Below, in pieces: positions 23,803-35,779 of a DNA stretch of 64,000 nt. The notes under the pieces were generated by a model that saw only the letters and a list, made by a program, of their open reading frames with translations, searched no databases and was not told the origin of the DNA. The DNA is from Scytalidium lignicola (taxonomy: Eukaryota; Ascomycota; Leotiomycetes): contig NCSJ02000017.1 of NCBI GenBank assembly GCA_002812745.2, positions 186,001 to 250,000 of the forward strand. Direction: 5' to 3'. Both the position numbers and the translations under genes were made by a program. Within the stretch, counting starts at the first letter, position 1, and each line of letters begins with the position of its first letter.

Positions 23803-26800
23803 TTAAGTTCTAGAAATAATCTTCGTTAAAATCGGAAGCACATGCTTATACTCCCCATCATCAGGGCCATTAAATTTGACGAGTTCAGAGTGGTCCTTCT
23901 CCAAGCTCTGACAGATGCGACCTCTAGGTTGCATACAGAAGCCGCAAGTAGCGGATGACGCACTCACCAAATGCGTCAGCGGCCCATCCAGTTTCCATTT
24001 TCCTTTCTCGACCTTTCAAGATTATCAGCTGATTATAACTCTGTATACCAATACAAGTGATCAAATAAACTTACTTCTCTTGCTGTTTTAGACAGTTTAT
24101 TTTCATAGAAGAAAGCCACCGGGGGCTCAAGATAATCATCGAAAAAGGTACAGTATACTTCATTTTGAGCTTGTAGATCGGACGAGCCTATCTCTAACGC
24201 CATGAGTAGAGCTTCGTTCGGTTGACCTTCGACTATTGGCCGGAGAGACCTGATATCCATCCCCTCGCTAGGAACTCCAAAGAATAATGCACCCTTTATC
24301 GAGTTCACAAAATCATGGTTTTTCTCTCTCCTTGCAGATATCATTGCCTCATACTTGATTAGTGATGATATACCAGACCAGAAGTATAGTAAATACCTGT
24401 TTCACAACTAAACCGCCAAGACTGTGTGCAATGAATACAAGAGGGACTCTAGGAGGTGATTTTCTCAAGTTCTCCAGATCAGACAGCAAATATTTCGCCA
24501 GATCTTTAAGGTTCTGGGTTGAAGTATTATTCTTGAGTTTGGTCTCAAATCCGTAGGTCATTATTCTTGCACCCCTAAATTCTCTTGGTAATGAATCTAC
24601 GAGCCACATGAATGGACCTCCACGTTCTCTAAAGGATCCCCAGGCATGTGCTCCAAGTCCAGATACAGCACAAATGCTAGATATCTTGAGCTAAGTAATA
24701 GAGGAGTGGAAGATAATAGAACTTACTCAAGGGTATGATCATATCCAGCATCTGGATTTACCGACCATAGAATCGTGAGGTTCCTGAAATGTGTATCGAA
24801 GGTGATCCACTCAAGCGTTTCCACAGACTCTTTATTGTCATCAGCGATAGGTGTGGGAATAGGGACCTTTAGTTCCTGAGTTTGCAAAAAGGTTTTGGAT
24901 GAAAGCTTTTCTGGAATCTCCTTGAAATATACCACTGCTGTTAATTTATTAGGATCTGGGCTTACAGCTAACGATCTCGTTGTTATATCAGTATCTTCAG
25001 GCAAGCCTAGTACTTGTCGGATAAGGGGTCGTGTTCCACCGTTAAGACAAGAATATGGTATTCCCTGAACCCGAAACATTACTAAGGAATGATCAATCGC
25101 TGGTGGTGGTGGTGGTGGTGGAAGAGATGGAGGTGGAGGAAGTGGAGGAGGTATATACATCGACCACCTATCCTCGGGGGTTGAGGGCTTCTCCTCTGGT
25201 GTTAATGGGCCTTCTTCTAGGTCTAGATGAGATTCTGGGGTAGATGACTGCCGCGAAAGGACTTTTCTGAGCTCGTCCATAAAATCTGTTCGATCTGAAA
25301 ATGTGGTAATTAATGAGACATTTTGTCCTCATAGTAATAGCACAATGTGCGAAATAATGTGATGGTGCTTACGCTCGGTTGTCGTAAAGTCAATTTCAAG
25401 ATGCCCCATTTTTCCAATTGTAGCATGAACTTGAGTAAAAATGCTAGAGTCGATAGATTGTGTTGAGACAGCTGATTCCTCACTTTCGGGAGTATTAGAG
25501 CCTACGAGTCAAGAAGGATTAGTCCTACTGATATTTTGAAATTTGAATAAGGAAACTTGCGTTCAATAGTAGAGGCTTTAGATGACTGGTGAGAACCGAA
25601 GCTCATCCACGAAGGTCGCCGTTTTAGGGATTCAAACGTCGATCGCCTCCTAGGCACAACAGGTGGCTTGAACTTAAATTTGATCTTGATAGACTTGTCC
25701 GTAGGTAATTTGACGATTTGTTCAAAATATGACAAACGAAACTCAAAGTGACTCTTCGGCTCAATCTCATGACTATAGAAGGAGAGAGAAATCTGGCCGT
25801 CATCAATGGCACTCCATATCTTAAGGTGTTGAGCCCGAGCCTCTGAACCTCTGTTTGATTTGATAGTGTCAACATTTAGAGTGTGTAGGATGTGCTTTTG
25901 TCTCAAGGCATCCTCAAAACCTAACATATCGGAGGTGTCTTGAAATGAGTACCGCGGGCTAGCCTCAGGAAGTGATTCACGTTCATGTTCTAAGCCAACT
26001 ATTTCAACAGCACTGAGCTCAACCAACGACACTTCGTTTTTTCCAAATAATAATCCCCTTGCATTGTTTTTTGTTATCTTTTCGTGCTTTGTGAACGGAT
26101 ATATAATTGTGGGTGGAACTAAACTCCCATAGACCAATTAACCACAAATAATTGGCTAAAGTAAAAACTCTACATAACTCACGGTGATGAACAATCCCAA
26201 TCTTTCCTGAATCGTCCGTGCATACTACAAATCTTCTGGTTCGGTCTTCCGCGAAGCAGTTGACAACATCTATGCTCCGTAATCTGTGGAAGATATCCTC
26301 GGTTCGATTGCGTGGAATACGGCTGTATTTTTTTAGTATTACTCCGGGCGGGTGTTATTTACAAATGACTGACATATTGGTAGCAATGACGGTTGGATCA
26401 AAGGATCTTGGGGTTACTGATCGATCTTCATCAAAGCCAAATACTCGTTTGCGGATGATCATACTGGAATGTTTGTTTAAGGCCGCTGCCACCCGCTTCA
26501 ACTTCTCTCCAGAATATCGTAATAGACTATCGTCATCTTGGAACTGTATTGATCTCGCCAAAAATTCCGGCAACTCATCATCTTGCAAGCGATGGTCCCG
26601 AATGCTAGATTTTAAAGCCTCTCGAAGCTTCATGATCTCGGAGTCATCTGGTTTCCGTGGCGTCTTCTCGTCAATCAAGTTGGGTAGGGCTTGAGGGCCC
26701 ATCCTTTTCAGCGTATTCTCAAGACGCTCAATCTCAGTGTATAATAACCGCACATCATTTCCAAGTTCTCCTTGCTTCTGGACCGTGAGTGGCTGATCTA

Positions 26801-27353
26801 GTCTCTGCGGTGTTCTATGATTGCCAGTGGAAGCAATCTCGGACTTAGTTACCTTGATGAAGGCTCGCCTTAAAAGATTTACGTTAGAGTGAGTATTCTA
26901 TAAAATAAGTAAGGTGCTGAGGAGTAGTTGATGTTAAACTAACAGCATTATGTCGTCCAGTGTCGCTTCCATGGCGTAGAGATGGAAGCGAAGCCTTTCC
27001 TCGAACTTCTGAATATCCTCATCGGTGTATACATATCTAGGCAGCTTGTATGATAGCTTGACTGATTCAGACACCAATTCTCTCTTGCCGAATTTCTTCG
27101 ACTTCTTTTTCTGATCCTCATAGTCGTAGACAAAGTCTCGACATTCATCCAACGTCTGCACGAACGATGGCAATCTCTCGACGAGGGTATTCTGCCTCTT
27201 GGATATAACCTCGAGATTATCAAAGGTGTAGAGGAAGCGGTTGATAGTGATCGCCAGGCTTTCGATGTCCTTGGAAGGGGCTCCATAGGCTCCGTTGAAG
27301 CCAAGAGAAAGAGGCTTTGCCGGCTTACTCGCTTGCCAGAGGGTGTCCGTCAT
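23803..27353 (-). CDS. SERAC1-like alpha/beta hydrolase protein with fungal NLR-type N-terminal half
   Basis: Minus-strand gene of nine exons: 27353-26944, 26868-26374, 26322-26183, 26118-25561, 25501-25373, 25294-24727, 24676-24397, 24347-24075 and 24012-23803; 1020 residues. The N-terminal 570 residues are helical (MTDTLWQASK ...; RLLYTEIERLENTLKRMG) without a domain I can name. A proline tract lies near residues 626-643. The C-terminal third is a lipase-like fold: DICAVSGLGAHAWGSF, then VFIAHSLGGLVVKQ with the nucleophile Ser near 852, then FFGVPSEGMD, and the closing HSELVKFNGPDD typical of hydrolase heads on fungal NLRs. No NACHT or NB-ARC follows, so it is a hydrolase-only relative. The intron 25560-25502 starts with GCAAGT, a GC-AG intron required to keep the frame. 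Enzyme substrate unknown; a lipid esterase is likeliest. Confidence 0.82.
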
Positions 27354-28254
27354 CAGTGCAGCAGGCTCAAAAGTAATTGCTCCTGCTGCTGGAGGTATTG
27401 CGAGCTTTGTGCTAGCCCTTGAGAACGTGCCTGTGGTCCCTGGGTAACATCGATTTGAGTCGAGACGTCGGCACCAACCGCAGGCAGGGAGGTCGAGAGA
27501 GACAACGATGTGCCCTTTAGCTTAAACCCGCACCCCGTCAGCCAGGTGTCGCCCAAGAGCCGCGTCTAACTGTGGATGGCATCCCGAATGCCGCCTCAGT
27601 CGAGCTGAACCTGATCATGGCCGGTTTGAGATGAAATATTGATCCGTTCAAACAAATGCTCGATGGCATAGATTGCACGTTGTGGCGACGCGAGTCATTA
27701 CTGGCCACCATCCAGACCCGGTGGCTGACATGGGGTTGTAGAGGATGCTTTGCGGTCTGGGCCACAGGCAGCCGCTTGGAAAGCGCGATTCCCCCAAACA
27801 TCTCCCCATCTCCCCATCTCCCCCTCGACCCTGGGTCTGTCATGATGATAGATGATTGATGCTGCAATACTGTACTGTACTAATTAGTTATGTCCTATGT
27901 GAAACTGCACTCTTCTCCGGAGCAGTCAGCGTGCACTGTTTACACACTAGGCTTACCTTGGTTTACTGTATGAATCTATTGCTTCACAGCACCCTGGTCT
28001 TCCGAATCCCAAAAGGGTGATTGTGCACAGGGCTGCTCCCTCCCTGTTCTATTATTACCTTCTGTATAGCTTTCCTCGCGGCTCTCAACTTCAAACAACG
28101 AAACAAAGTTTTTGCTGTGGGGCATTGCATATCTAGGAAACGATACTCATCAAGCAAGCTTTTGTATCCCTGAAGATCACCTTTGGAATCGCGCGTGATT
28201 GTGTCTGGCCGCAGATCAAGGCTGCTTCAAATCCTAGGGGAGAGGCAATTTGTT
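27354..28254. promoter_or_regulatory. Bidirectional promoter region (hydrolase / phosphate transporter)
   Basis: About 900 bases between two outward-reading genes. It is less AT-rich than other gaps and contains a short CATCTCCCC repeat (three units, about 27799-27826). Open frames here (27353-27867, both strands) overlap one another and show no domain. No experimentally known site is recognised. Confidence 0.4.
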
Positions 28255-30597
28255 ATGCCAGGCATCTGGCCTTGGAAGGGTAGCATCTGGGTCAATCCAA
28301 CTACCCAGGTCCCGAGTCATTATGTGCGTTCTCTTCAACAGAAAATAGCTCACCATTCCACAAGAAAGATAACGCAGCTTACACACCTCTCAATAGGATA
28401 TCGACGAGAAGCGCCAGGATGTTTACAACCGTCTCGATACCGCTGGATTCGACTGGCAAGTCTTCTGGGTTGCTGCCTCAGGATTCTTCACCGACTCATA
28501 TGCGCTGTTCGCTACCAATGTCATCTTGCCATCCTTGGCTTATTTGTATTGGCCCGACACAACATCCAACAATCCCGAACTAACCATCAACTGTGTAACA
28601 CTATTTGGATCACTATGTGGACAGATATTCTTCGGTGTCCTTGCCGACATGTATGGTCGACGACGACTTTATGGCCTCGAGCTCGTCGTCGTCATTTTTG
28701 CTACTCTCGGCATGGCTCAAGCCTCCACCGGCTTGAATCAATCCATGAATGTCATGGGCTGGATCATATTTTGGCGCTTCTGCATAGGCGTAGGAATTGG
28801 AGCCGAATATCCCCTCAGTGCAGTAATCACTGCTGAATTTGCAGGTGTCAAAAGTCGGCCGAGGATGATGGCCTCTGTCTTTCTGATGCAGCCGCTGGGA
28901 CAACTTACGGTGGCAGCAGTAGGGTGGGCAGCGCTTGTAGGCATTGGGCGGTCGCGTGGAATTAACTCTTTACCGGCAGATGGTAGTTCTCTAAATGATC
29001 AACAAAAGTTCAACGTCATTTCCACGGTCGACACAATCTGGAGGTGTATCGTTGGTGTTGGAGCATTTCCAGCGTTAGTAGCTATCATCTATCGTTTGTC
29101 TATCCCTGAGTCGCCAAGATACACATTGGATATTATTTGGGATGCCGAGCAAGCTCTTGCAGACGTCCAAAAATATCAAGGTCAAGGAGCTAAATCTCGC
29201 TCGAAAGACTCACCTAATGGTGAGCCAGCACCAGTCCAAGAGAACGGAAATATAAATGGCTCGCAACCGCCTGCACGGTTGTCACCACAGCCAGCTACAT
29301 TGCAAGCTGTATTTCAGCCTGGATTTCAAGATCTACAACTTCCCGGAAGACCACAGGCTCAAGAAGCTATACAAATCCCAACTCAACCTATCCAAACTAT
29401 TCCAGACTACTTCACCAGAGAAGAGCTCTACAACTACTTTTGGGTAAACGGTAACATACGGTACCTGGCAGCAACATCAATATGTTGGTTTCTATTGGAT
29501 TTCGCCTTCTATGGCCTTGGAATAGGGAATCCTCGTCAACTCGCTGCAATATGGGCACCTTCTAGTCATACTGAGGTCTCGGGCTGGCCATATTTGAACA
29601 GAGAATCACCAGATGCCACCTTTGCCAACGGAACCTTTCCAGACTGGGAAAATCCATTTAACCCCAACACCAACATGTATCATGAATTATTTAACAATGC
29701 TTTGAAGTATACTATCACGGTATCGATTGGATCCATCCTTGGTAGTGTTCTACTCATAATCTTTATTAATCGACTAAAGCGCAAGCTGCTCCTTGTCCGA
29801 ACCTTCATCATACTTTTTATATTGTTTGCAGTTACGGGAGCCACGCTACGAGCTGTTGAATTTAATAACCGGCGTGCTGTTACAATTACTTTTTATATAT
29901 TGTGTCAATTCTTCTTCAATTTTGGTACGGTTTCCCGCTCTACATATCAAAGCCTTAAAAACTGATAATATTTCCTGCAGGCCCCAATACCTTAACATAT
30001 ATAGTACTCTCATACCTACCTCTGTAATATATTAAACTCGTGCTTACTGATATTTTGTTTAGATTCCTGCGGAAATATTTCCTACGAAATATAGGTGCAC
30101 CTGCCACGGAATCTCAGCTGCGTGTGGCAAAGCAGGCTCTATCTTTGTTCAACTTATTCTTTCTCTCTCTAGGTTCGGTCATCATCCTACCGACCTTGGG
30201 TTTGTTTTGGGGATTTTTGCTGTGTTAATGGCACTTGGTGCTTTTGTGGCATGGATATGGTTACCTGAATTGCAAGAAAGGCCAACTGGTGAAGCNAAAA
30301 GCCGAGTCTTTGCCCTTCCTACAAAGCAAAGGGTTAGAAGCTCTAAGTGTGGGGTTTTCGGTTGCTACCGCACCTCCACCAGATGGAGAAGGTCAAATAA
30401 TTGGCATGAGAGCCTCGTTCGAGGAACTATTCCGAAGGCTTCATGCTTGGTGGGTTCGATGGAGAACAAGGAATCATCCAAAGGAAGAAGATTTAGGGGT
30501 GGAAATTGTTAATGGAGGAGCTGCTCATCCACCCCAGGAAGGGGTCTTTTGTTTGACTGAAGGGGTTAACAAAGGCAGCGTGTCAACAGCAGAATGA
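28255..30597 (+). CDS. PHO84-like phosphate:H+ symporter (MFS)
   Basis: Predicted plasma-membrane importer of inorganic phosphate with protons. Exons: 28255-28308 (tentative), 28397-29924, 29981-30003 and 30063-30597; about 712 residues. Exon 2 opens with DIDEKRQDVYNRLDTAGFDW and the family signature FFTDSYALFATNVILPSLAY; MFS signature ADMYGRRRLYG and GVGIGAEYPLSAVITAEF follow. A long hydrophilic loop of roughly 90 residues splits the two six-helix halves. A 23-nt exon supplies GPNTLTYI, joined to IPAEIFPTKYRCTCHGISAA, which is the conserved PHO motif. An N at 30296 breaks the frame; leaving it out joins QERPTGEA to KAESLPFLQSKGLEALSVG. The first exon is weak: it rests on phase-matched splice signals only. 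Length exceeds the usual 560-600 because of the loop and tail. Confidence 0.85.
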
Positions 30598-31214
30598 CTG
30601 TAATTTTTTATAACGCTATCCAAACTGTATTGGACCTAGCACCATAGTAATTTTAATACGGTATGAATCATAATCAGCAGTCAACCCTAGAAAAGTATTT
30701 TGATTCTTATCGTAGTTCCATGGGTTTAATCAAAGAGTCATCGCCTTGATTTTTATGACTTACCATGTCTCATAACTCCCCAATATTGCTGATAATCCAG
30801 TATGGAGACCGCGTGATCTGGGAGGTGGGCATGTGGCTGTGCAATGTCGGGCGCATTAAGAACACGTACCTTTACCGTACAAGAATGGGGCGAGCGGCAT
30901 CTTGCTGCCTACTTCTGTAGACCGACCGAGTCCATCACCAGACTCTACAATCTACACCGATGACTTATGACTGAGCATTTTTCGCTGCATGTCTGTAATA
31001 CCACACCCCAAAAAGCTTAAGAGCTAGTTCTCATAATGTGTTTGATATTTCATTCTCTCTGAGATGAACCAGATATGAATTCTACTCGCAAATAACTGCG
31101 AACAATAAGTTTCTAATTCCTTTTCATTTTTAGTTTTCTTTTTTCAACTATTTAATTCAGACCATCCAACTTTCACGGTAACCTCGCTGTCTATACTTTA
31201 TTATTATTATTGAG
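30598..31214. other. Intergenic region before NACHT-TPR gene
   Basis: About 620 bases with the transporter 3' flank and the promoter of the next gene; a pyrimidine-rich leader (31119-31200) precedes the ATG. Nothing else seen. Confidence 0.45.
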
Positions 31215-34200
31215 ATGACCGAGTTATCTATAATACACGAGGCTGCATTGCAAAAGTATAATGCAAACCTGTCGCGGGACGAAAAGATTCTTTTCGTGGG
31301 GTCTACAGTCAACGATGTTCTCCTCGATGTACAGAATTTGGACAGGCGCCAGGCTGCGCTCAGCAAAACTAGACGGCTCAGCAAGCGTATTGATCCCGTC
31401 ATTAAGTTTCTGCAACGATATGCAATGGCGGTTGATACACTTGTCCAATTTGATCCCACCCCTTCCGCTCTAGCTTGGGGTTGTTTTCGTTTCATAATTG
31501 AGGTAGGCGGAGCTATTATGTCTTTTCATATCAGAGCGTAGTGGCGAATATATTTGTGCTGATGAATCGTATATAGGTTGCAAGCTCATTCACAAAATAC
31601 TTCCAAAAGATCGTCACGATGATGGAGCAAATTGGTGATATCCTCCCCCTGTACGAGCGCTATGAGCAGATGTTTGCAGACTCGGCATCTTTTAGAGAGG
31701 CTCTAGCCAATATGTACTTCGATGTCGTCTTGTTCTTATGTCGAGCAAGGTCCATCTTTAAAACTAACGGTACTGAATAAAACTCTCCTCTCCTTCAAAT
31801 TTCTATCAAAAACCGAACTGACACAACTCTCACAGCTGTGAAAACGCTGATAAAATCCGCCTGGAACCAATTTGAGGATGAATTTGAAGACGTTATTTCG
31901 GCGTTAAATCGTCATACCAAGATATTAGAAGCAGAAACGACACTTGCTCATCGCCAAACGGTGCATGTAGAGCGGCAACGGAGAGTCATGGAATGGCTAA
32001 ATCCCGTTGACATTGAGAATGATTTTCGAAGAGAACAAAAGAAAAGAGCAAAGGACACATGTTCTTGGATATTAGAGAGACCAGAGTATAAAACTTGGAA
32101 AGATACCCAAAAGCACGATTCCTTCCTCTGGATAAATGGTCGGGCTGGAAGCGGAAAATCAGTGCTGTCCACCACCATTGTTGAGCAACTTCAACAACAG
32201 AGAGAAAAATGCAAAGATTGTGAAGTTGCTTATTTCTTTTTTAACAAAAATGATGAAAGAAGGGGTTCATCATTGTCTCTGATAGTCAGTATAATAGCCC
32301 AGCTTGTGGGTCGAATGCCATCCCTCCCACCACTTCTTTTTTCGTTATATGAGACAGCAGCAAAATTTGGTCGACCACGAATATCAGAGCCAGACGAACC
32401 TATCAGAATCTTACATCTACTCATTAAAAATGTGGAGACCATGTATGTGGTTTTAGATGGCCTGGATGAATGCAGCGATTTAGACAAAACTCTTGAAACT
32501 ATAGGCAGTATAGCCCGAGAAAACCAGAATGTCCGAGTACTCTGTATAAGCAGAGAGACAGAAGCTTTGAAGAAATCGCTAGGAAGTTATCCAACAATTA
32601 CATTGGAACCTGGATATACCAAAGATGATATCGATCACTTTTTATTGGACGAAATCAAGATGCTTTCAGAGTCCCTGGGATATGATCTCAATGCCATGCT
32701 CTTTGACCGGTTATCACAAGACGCAAAGGGAAACTTTTTATGGGCTTACCTTATGATCTGCAATCTCAAAACGGCCTCGAGTTTGTTTGAGCTCAAATCG
32801 ATGATGGATAAAGTTCCTAAAGGGTTAGCAGAACTCTACCAATCCATTCTCGCAGATCTCAGTAAAGAGACCGAAGCAACACAAAAGGTGATGAGAGAAA
32901 TGTTTACTTGGATATGCTGCAGCACCTTTCCACTTTCTTGGCAAGAACTTCAAACTGCGCTGGCGATAGATCCGGATGATGAAGATCTTGACCCTTCAAA
33001 GATACCATTCAAACCTATTATTCTTCGTCTATGCAGACCATTAATTGAATACAGCGCGAAAGAAGATGTGTTCAGACCCATCCATCTATCCTTTTGCGAA
33101 TTCTTCCTAAATCCGACTGTATACATGTCGAATGATGCACAGGTCTCGAGTTTTTCACAAAAATTTTGCATACAGAAGAAGCAGGCTCATTCCTTCGTCA
33201 CCATATCCTGCTTGACTTACTTAAGCCTACCATCTATTGTCAATTCAGTTACGCTTGACACGACTAGTTTCCCCTTGGTTGGATACGCCACAAGACGGTG
33301 GTGCTATCACTTGCTGGAATCACAACCAAGCCAAGAACTACAAGACAAGTTAATACTGTTTCTGGCCTCGTCACGTCAACGTCGTATATGGCAAACGCGG
33401 TGGTTACTTATGGGAATGAGAAGTTATCAGCTACATCGTATCCTCCACTTCCAACGACTAATTCAGTCATGGATCAAGGACCAGAAGCTTCCAACAGACT
33501 TCAATTTTGACGCGCTCGAAGATATATTTGAAATTCTGCTCAGCCTCGATACATCTCCTCCTGGATACCTAGAGATTCCGAATACAACTTCCCAAATACA
33601 CGTTGGATATTTTGAAAAAATGATGGTTGTTCGCGACCTGGCCCGAGGATATACCGTCACCGGACGTCTCAACGATGGAAAGGGGTGGTTAGAAAACACA
33701 TTAGCTCAGCAAGAAGAAAAACACGGCAAGGGGAGTATAGAGACTGTATGGATACTTAACTCTCTAGGGCTGATCTATGATCAAATGAGGCTGTTCCCGC
33801 TCTCAGCGGAAACACAGCAACAAGCCCTAAGTATCCAAAAGGAGAAATTACCGCCAGGACATCTCGACACTGTATGGACGAGTAATGAGCTTGGACGCGT
33901 GTACAGGCATCTTTCAAGACTTGACGATGCGGTAACAGCCCACTTACAATCCCTTCAGGTATTAGAATCAGTCTTGCCAAAGGATGATCCATATATTATC
34001 TGGACAATCAATTGTCTCGCTCGTGCCTATCGTTACCAAGGAAAGCTCGACGAGGCAATTGATCTTCACCAGCGCGGATTGGAAAGCCAGAGTCAGACTC
34101 TTGGAACTTACCATCCTCATACTCTATGGACAATTTCAGATGTTTCTCGTTGTTTAAGAGACCAGGGGCGTTTTCAGGAAGCGTATGAAGCACAATTGAA

Positions 34201-34426
34201 GGTATTAGAAGGGAGAGAGAAAGTTCTTGGGACGAAACATGCGGATACATTTTGGTCTATGAATGATGTAGGAATGCTTTTAACTAAGTTAGGTCGGAAG
34301 AAAGAGGCTAGGGTGTATCATGAAAAAGCTTCAGCCGGGCAGAAGGAGTTGTTAGGAGATGAGGACGGGATGACTGTTTGGACGAGAAAGTTACTTGATT
34401 CTATGGAAATTGAGGATAAACCATAG
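31215..34426 (+). CDS. NLR-like STAND protein: NACHT NTPase with C-terminal TPR repeats
   Basis: Predicted signal-transducing NTPase of the fungal NLR group, which senses non-self or stress and may trigger cell death. Exons: 31215-31502, 31577-31769 and 31836-34426; 1023 residues. Residues 1-240 form a helical N-terminal domain typical of fungal STAND proteins (ALAWGCFRFIIE, NRHTKILEAETTLAHRQ). NACHT follows: Walker A GRAGSGKS at about 262-269 and Walker B MYVVLDGLDECSD near 363-375. After the winged-helix region (WICCSTFPLSWQELQTAL) six 42-residue TPR units run from about 765 to the end, each ending in a T-x-W-(T/S/I) block such as HLDTVWT, HPHTLWT and HADTFWS. No stops or frame breaks. Ligand and effector partner are unknown. 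Confidence 0.9.
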
Positions 34427-34510
34427 ACATATAGACGTTTGTATGAAATCTTTTAGTGTTTTGGATAGACGGCCAAGGGTTATCGAAACATTGGGAATAA
34501 TAGAAATTTA

Positions 34511-35345
34511 CCACTCAGGTAAAACCACTTGCAGCGGTACGCGGCCCTGATGAAAGGGGGCAGTATTGTTACGTCCAATCTTCCGGTGGACGAAACCTTA
34601 CTACTCTACGGGATGTGCGCCTTGTCTGCGTGCTTTTCGTCGCTGGGAGCACTCCCACACATTCCTGAGTGTGAGCGCGGAGACAGCTACGCTGCTCGGG
34701 CAAGTGAACTGTACTCTCGCTCGAGATATCTCCGCATAGCTACCATTACAAACTTGCAAGGTTGCATCCTCCTTGCCTTTTACTATTATACTTCGGGAAT
34801 ATCCTCGCATGGATAGCTCATCACCGGTGTCTGCATCCGACTTGCATACGAGCTAGGTCTTTCAGAAATCGACGACGAGGGTTCAGAAGTATCTGAGGGC
34901 TTGTAATGGGCCTGAAAGGAGGAATTGCGGCGAGCGTGGTAGCTCATCTAAGAGCTAGACATACTTAGAAGCATTCTGTGCGAGCGGCCTTTTGCTGTAG
35001 ATCGCAACCGGATGTCCGTCCTTCTTCTTGCATCAGATGAACCTTGGCTCACCAGGAGAGAGACTTCTTCCGCAAAGCTGATCACCTGGCCAGGAGAATG
35101 TTGGAAATCTCTTTGTGGCTCCGAGAACCAGGATACGCGGGCCTGGTTCCTCGCGGTAAACTCCGTCTTATCCCTCGTCTACAATGCGCTCTAGCAAAAA
35201 GACCAAATTACCTTGAAAGAGGTCACGATACTGAAAAGCGATGTCAGCTGCTTAAAGCTAGCCCGTCCTCCTTCGCTATCGGTAGATGCTGACACGCTAA
35301 CCTTTGGCGCAGAATCTTTGGCGCAGAAGAACTGGATCGTGGGCA
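34511..35345 (+). pseudogene. Decayed Zn2Cys6-type regulator (Fungal_trans domain part only)
   Basis: A broken copy of the Fungal_trans domain lacking any DNA-binding end. Readable blocks are LLYGMCALSACFSS, ARASELYSRSRYLRIATITN, NLQGCILLAFYYYTSG, GVCIRLAYELGLSEID, KEELRRAW, CERPFAVDRNRMSVLL, NQDTRAWFLAVNSVL and AESLAQKNWIVGID. In-frame TAG, TAA and TGA codons stand where the family usually has Trp or Arg (after SSHG, before WA, after WA, after RRAW and after LI), the pattern expected from C-to-T and G-to-A decay such as RIP. It begins about 85 bases after the NACHT-TPR stop. It is not expected to make a protein. Confidence 0.85.
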
Positions 35346-35466
35346 TCGACCCTCTCCTGACACAGTCAGTCTACTTGCTATGCGGTATCAGAACGATTGG
35401 TAGCAGCGATCAACCTGCGGGCGACGTATACTCTATACCTCAAGTTCTTGACAAACAGTCTTCAAG

Positions 35467-35779
35467 ATGTTGTCATCCTTTAACCTTGTACCTGTTGTCG
35501 TCGCGGGTGCTTTGTTTGCCCTGGGTACACTATGGTTCATCGGTAACCGCAAGTCATCTAGACCAAAAGGGACTGAGGATGTATCAGGGCCACCAGGTCA
35601 GTCCAACAAATGCACATATGACAAGTAAACTACCGCCTGGATAGACACTAATTCTCTATATAGGCCTTCCCATTGTGGGAAACCTGCTTGAATTCTTGGG
35701 GCATCTTAACATGGGATTACTGTCAATGGGTATAAACAAGAATGTGGAGCAGTTACGAGAAATAGAAACTGGGCTTTAA
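35467..35779 (+). pseudogene. Truncated cytochrome P450, 5' end only
   Basis: Two exons, 35467-35596 and 35664-35779, splice (donor GTCAGT, acceptor TATATAG) into about 80 residues. They read as a P450 N-terminus: membrane anchor FNLVPVVVAGALFALGTLWF, a short basic stretch, then the proline hinge GPPGLPIVGNLLEF. The frame ends shortly after in unrelated sequence (TAA at 35777); the heme-binding region and I-helix are absent from the downstream 500 bases. It sits just after the decayed regulator and before the thioesterase gene. Confidence 0.8.

Noticed and set aside
27353..27867. Minus-strand frames continuing upstream of the hydrolase start
   Set aside because: They are not in frame with the first exon and have no domain; the region is better read as a bidirectional promoter.
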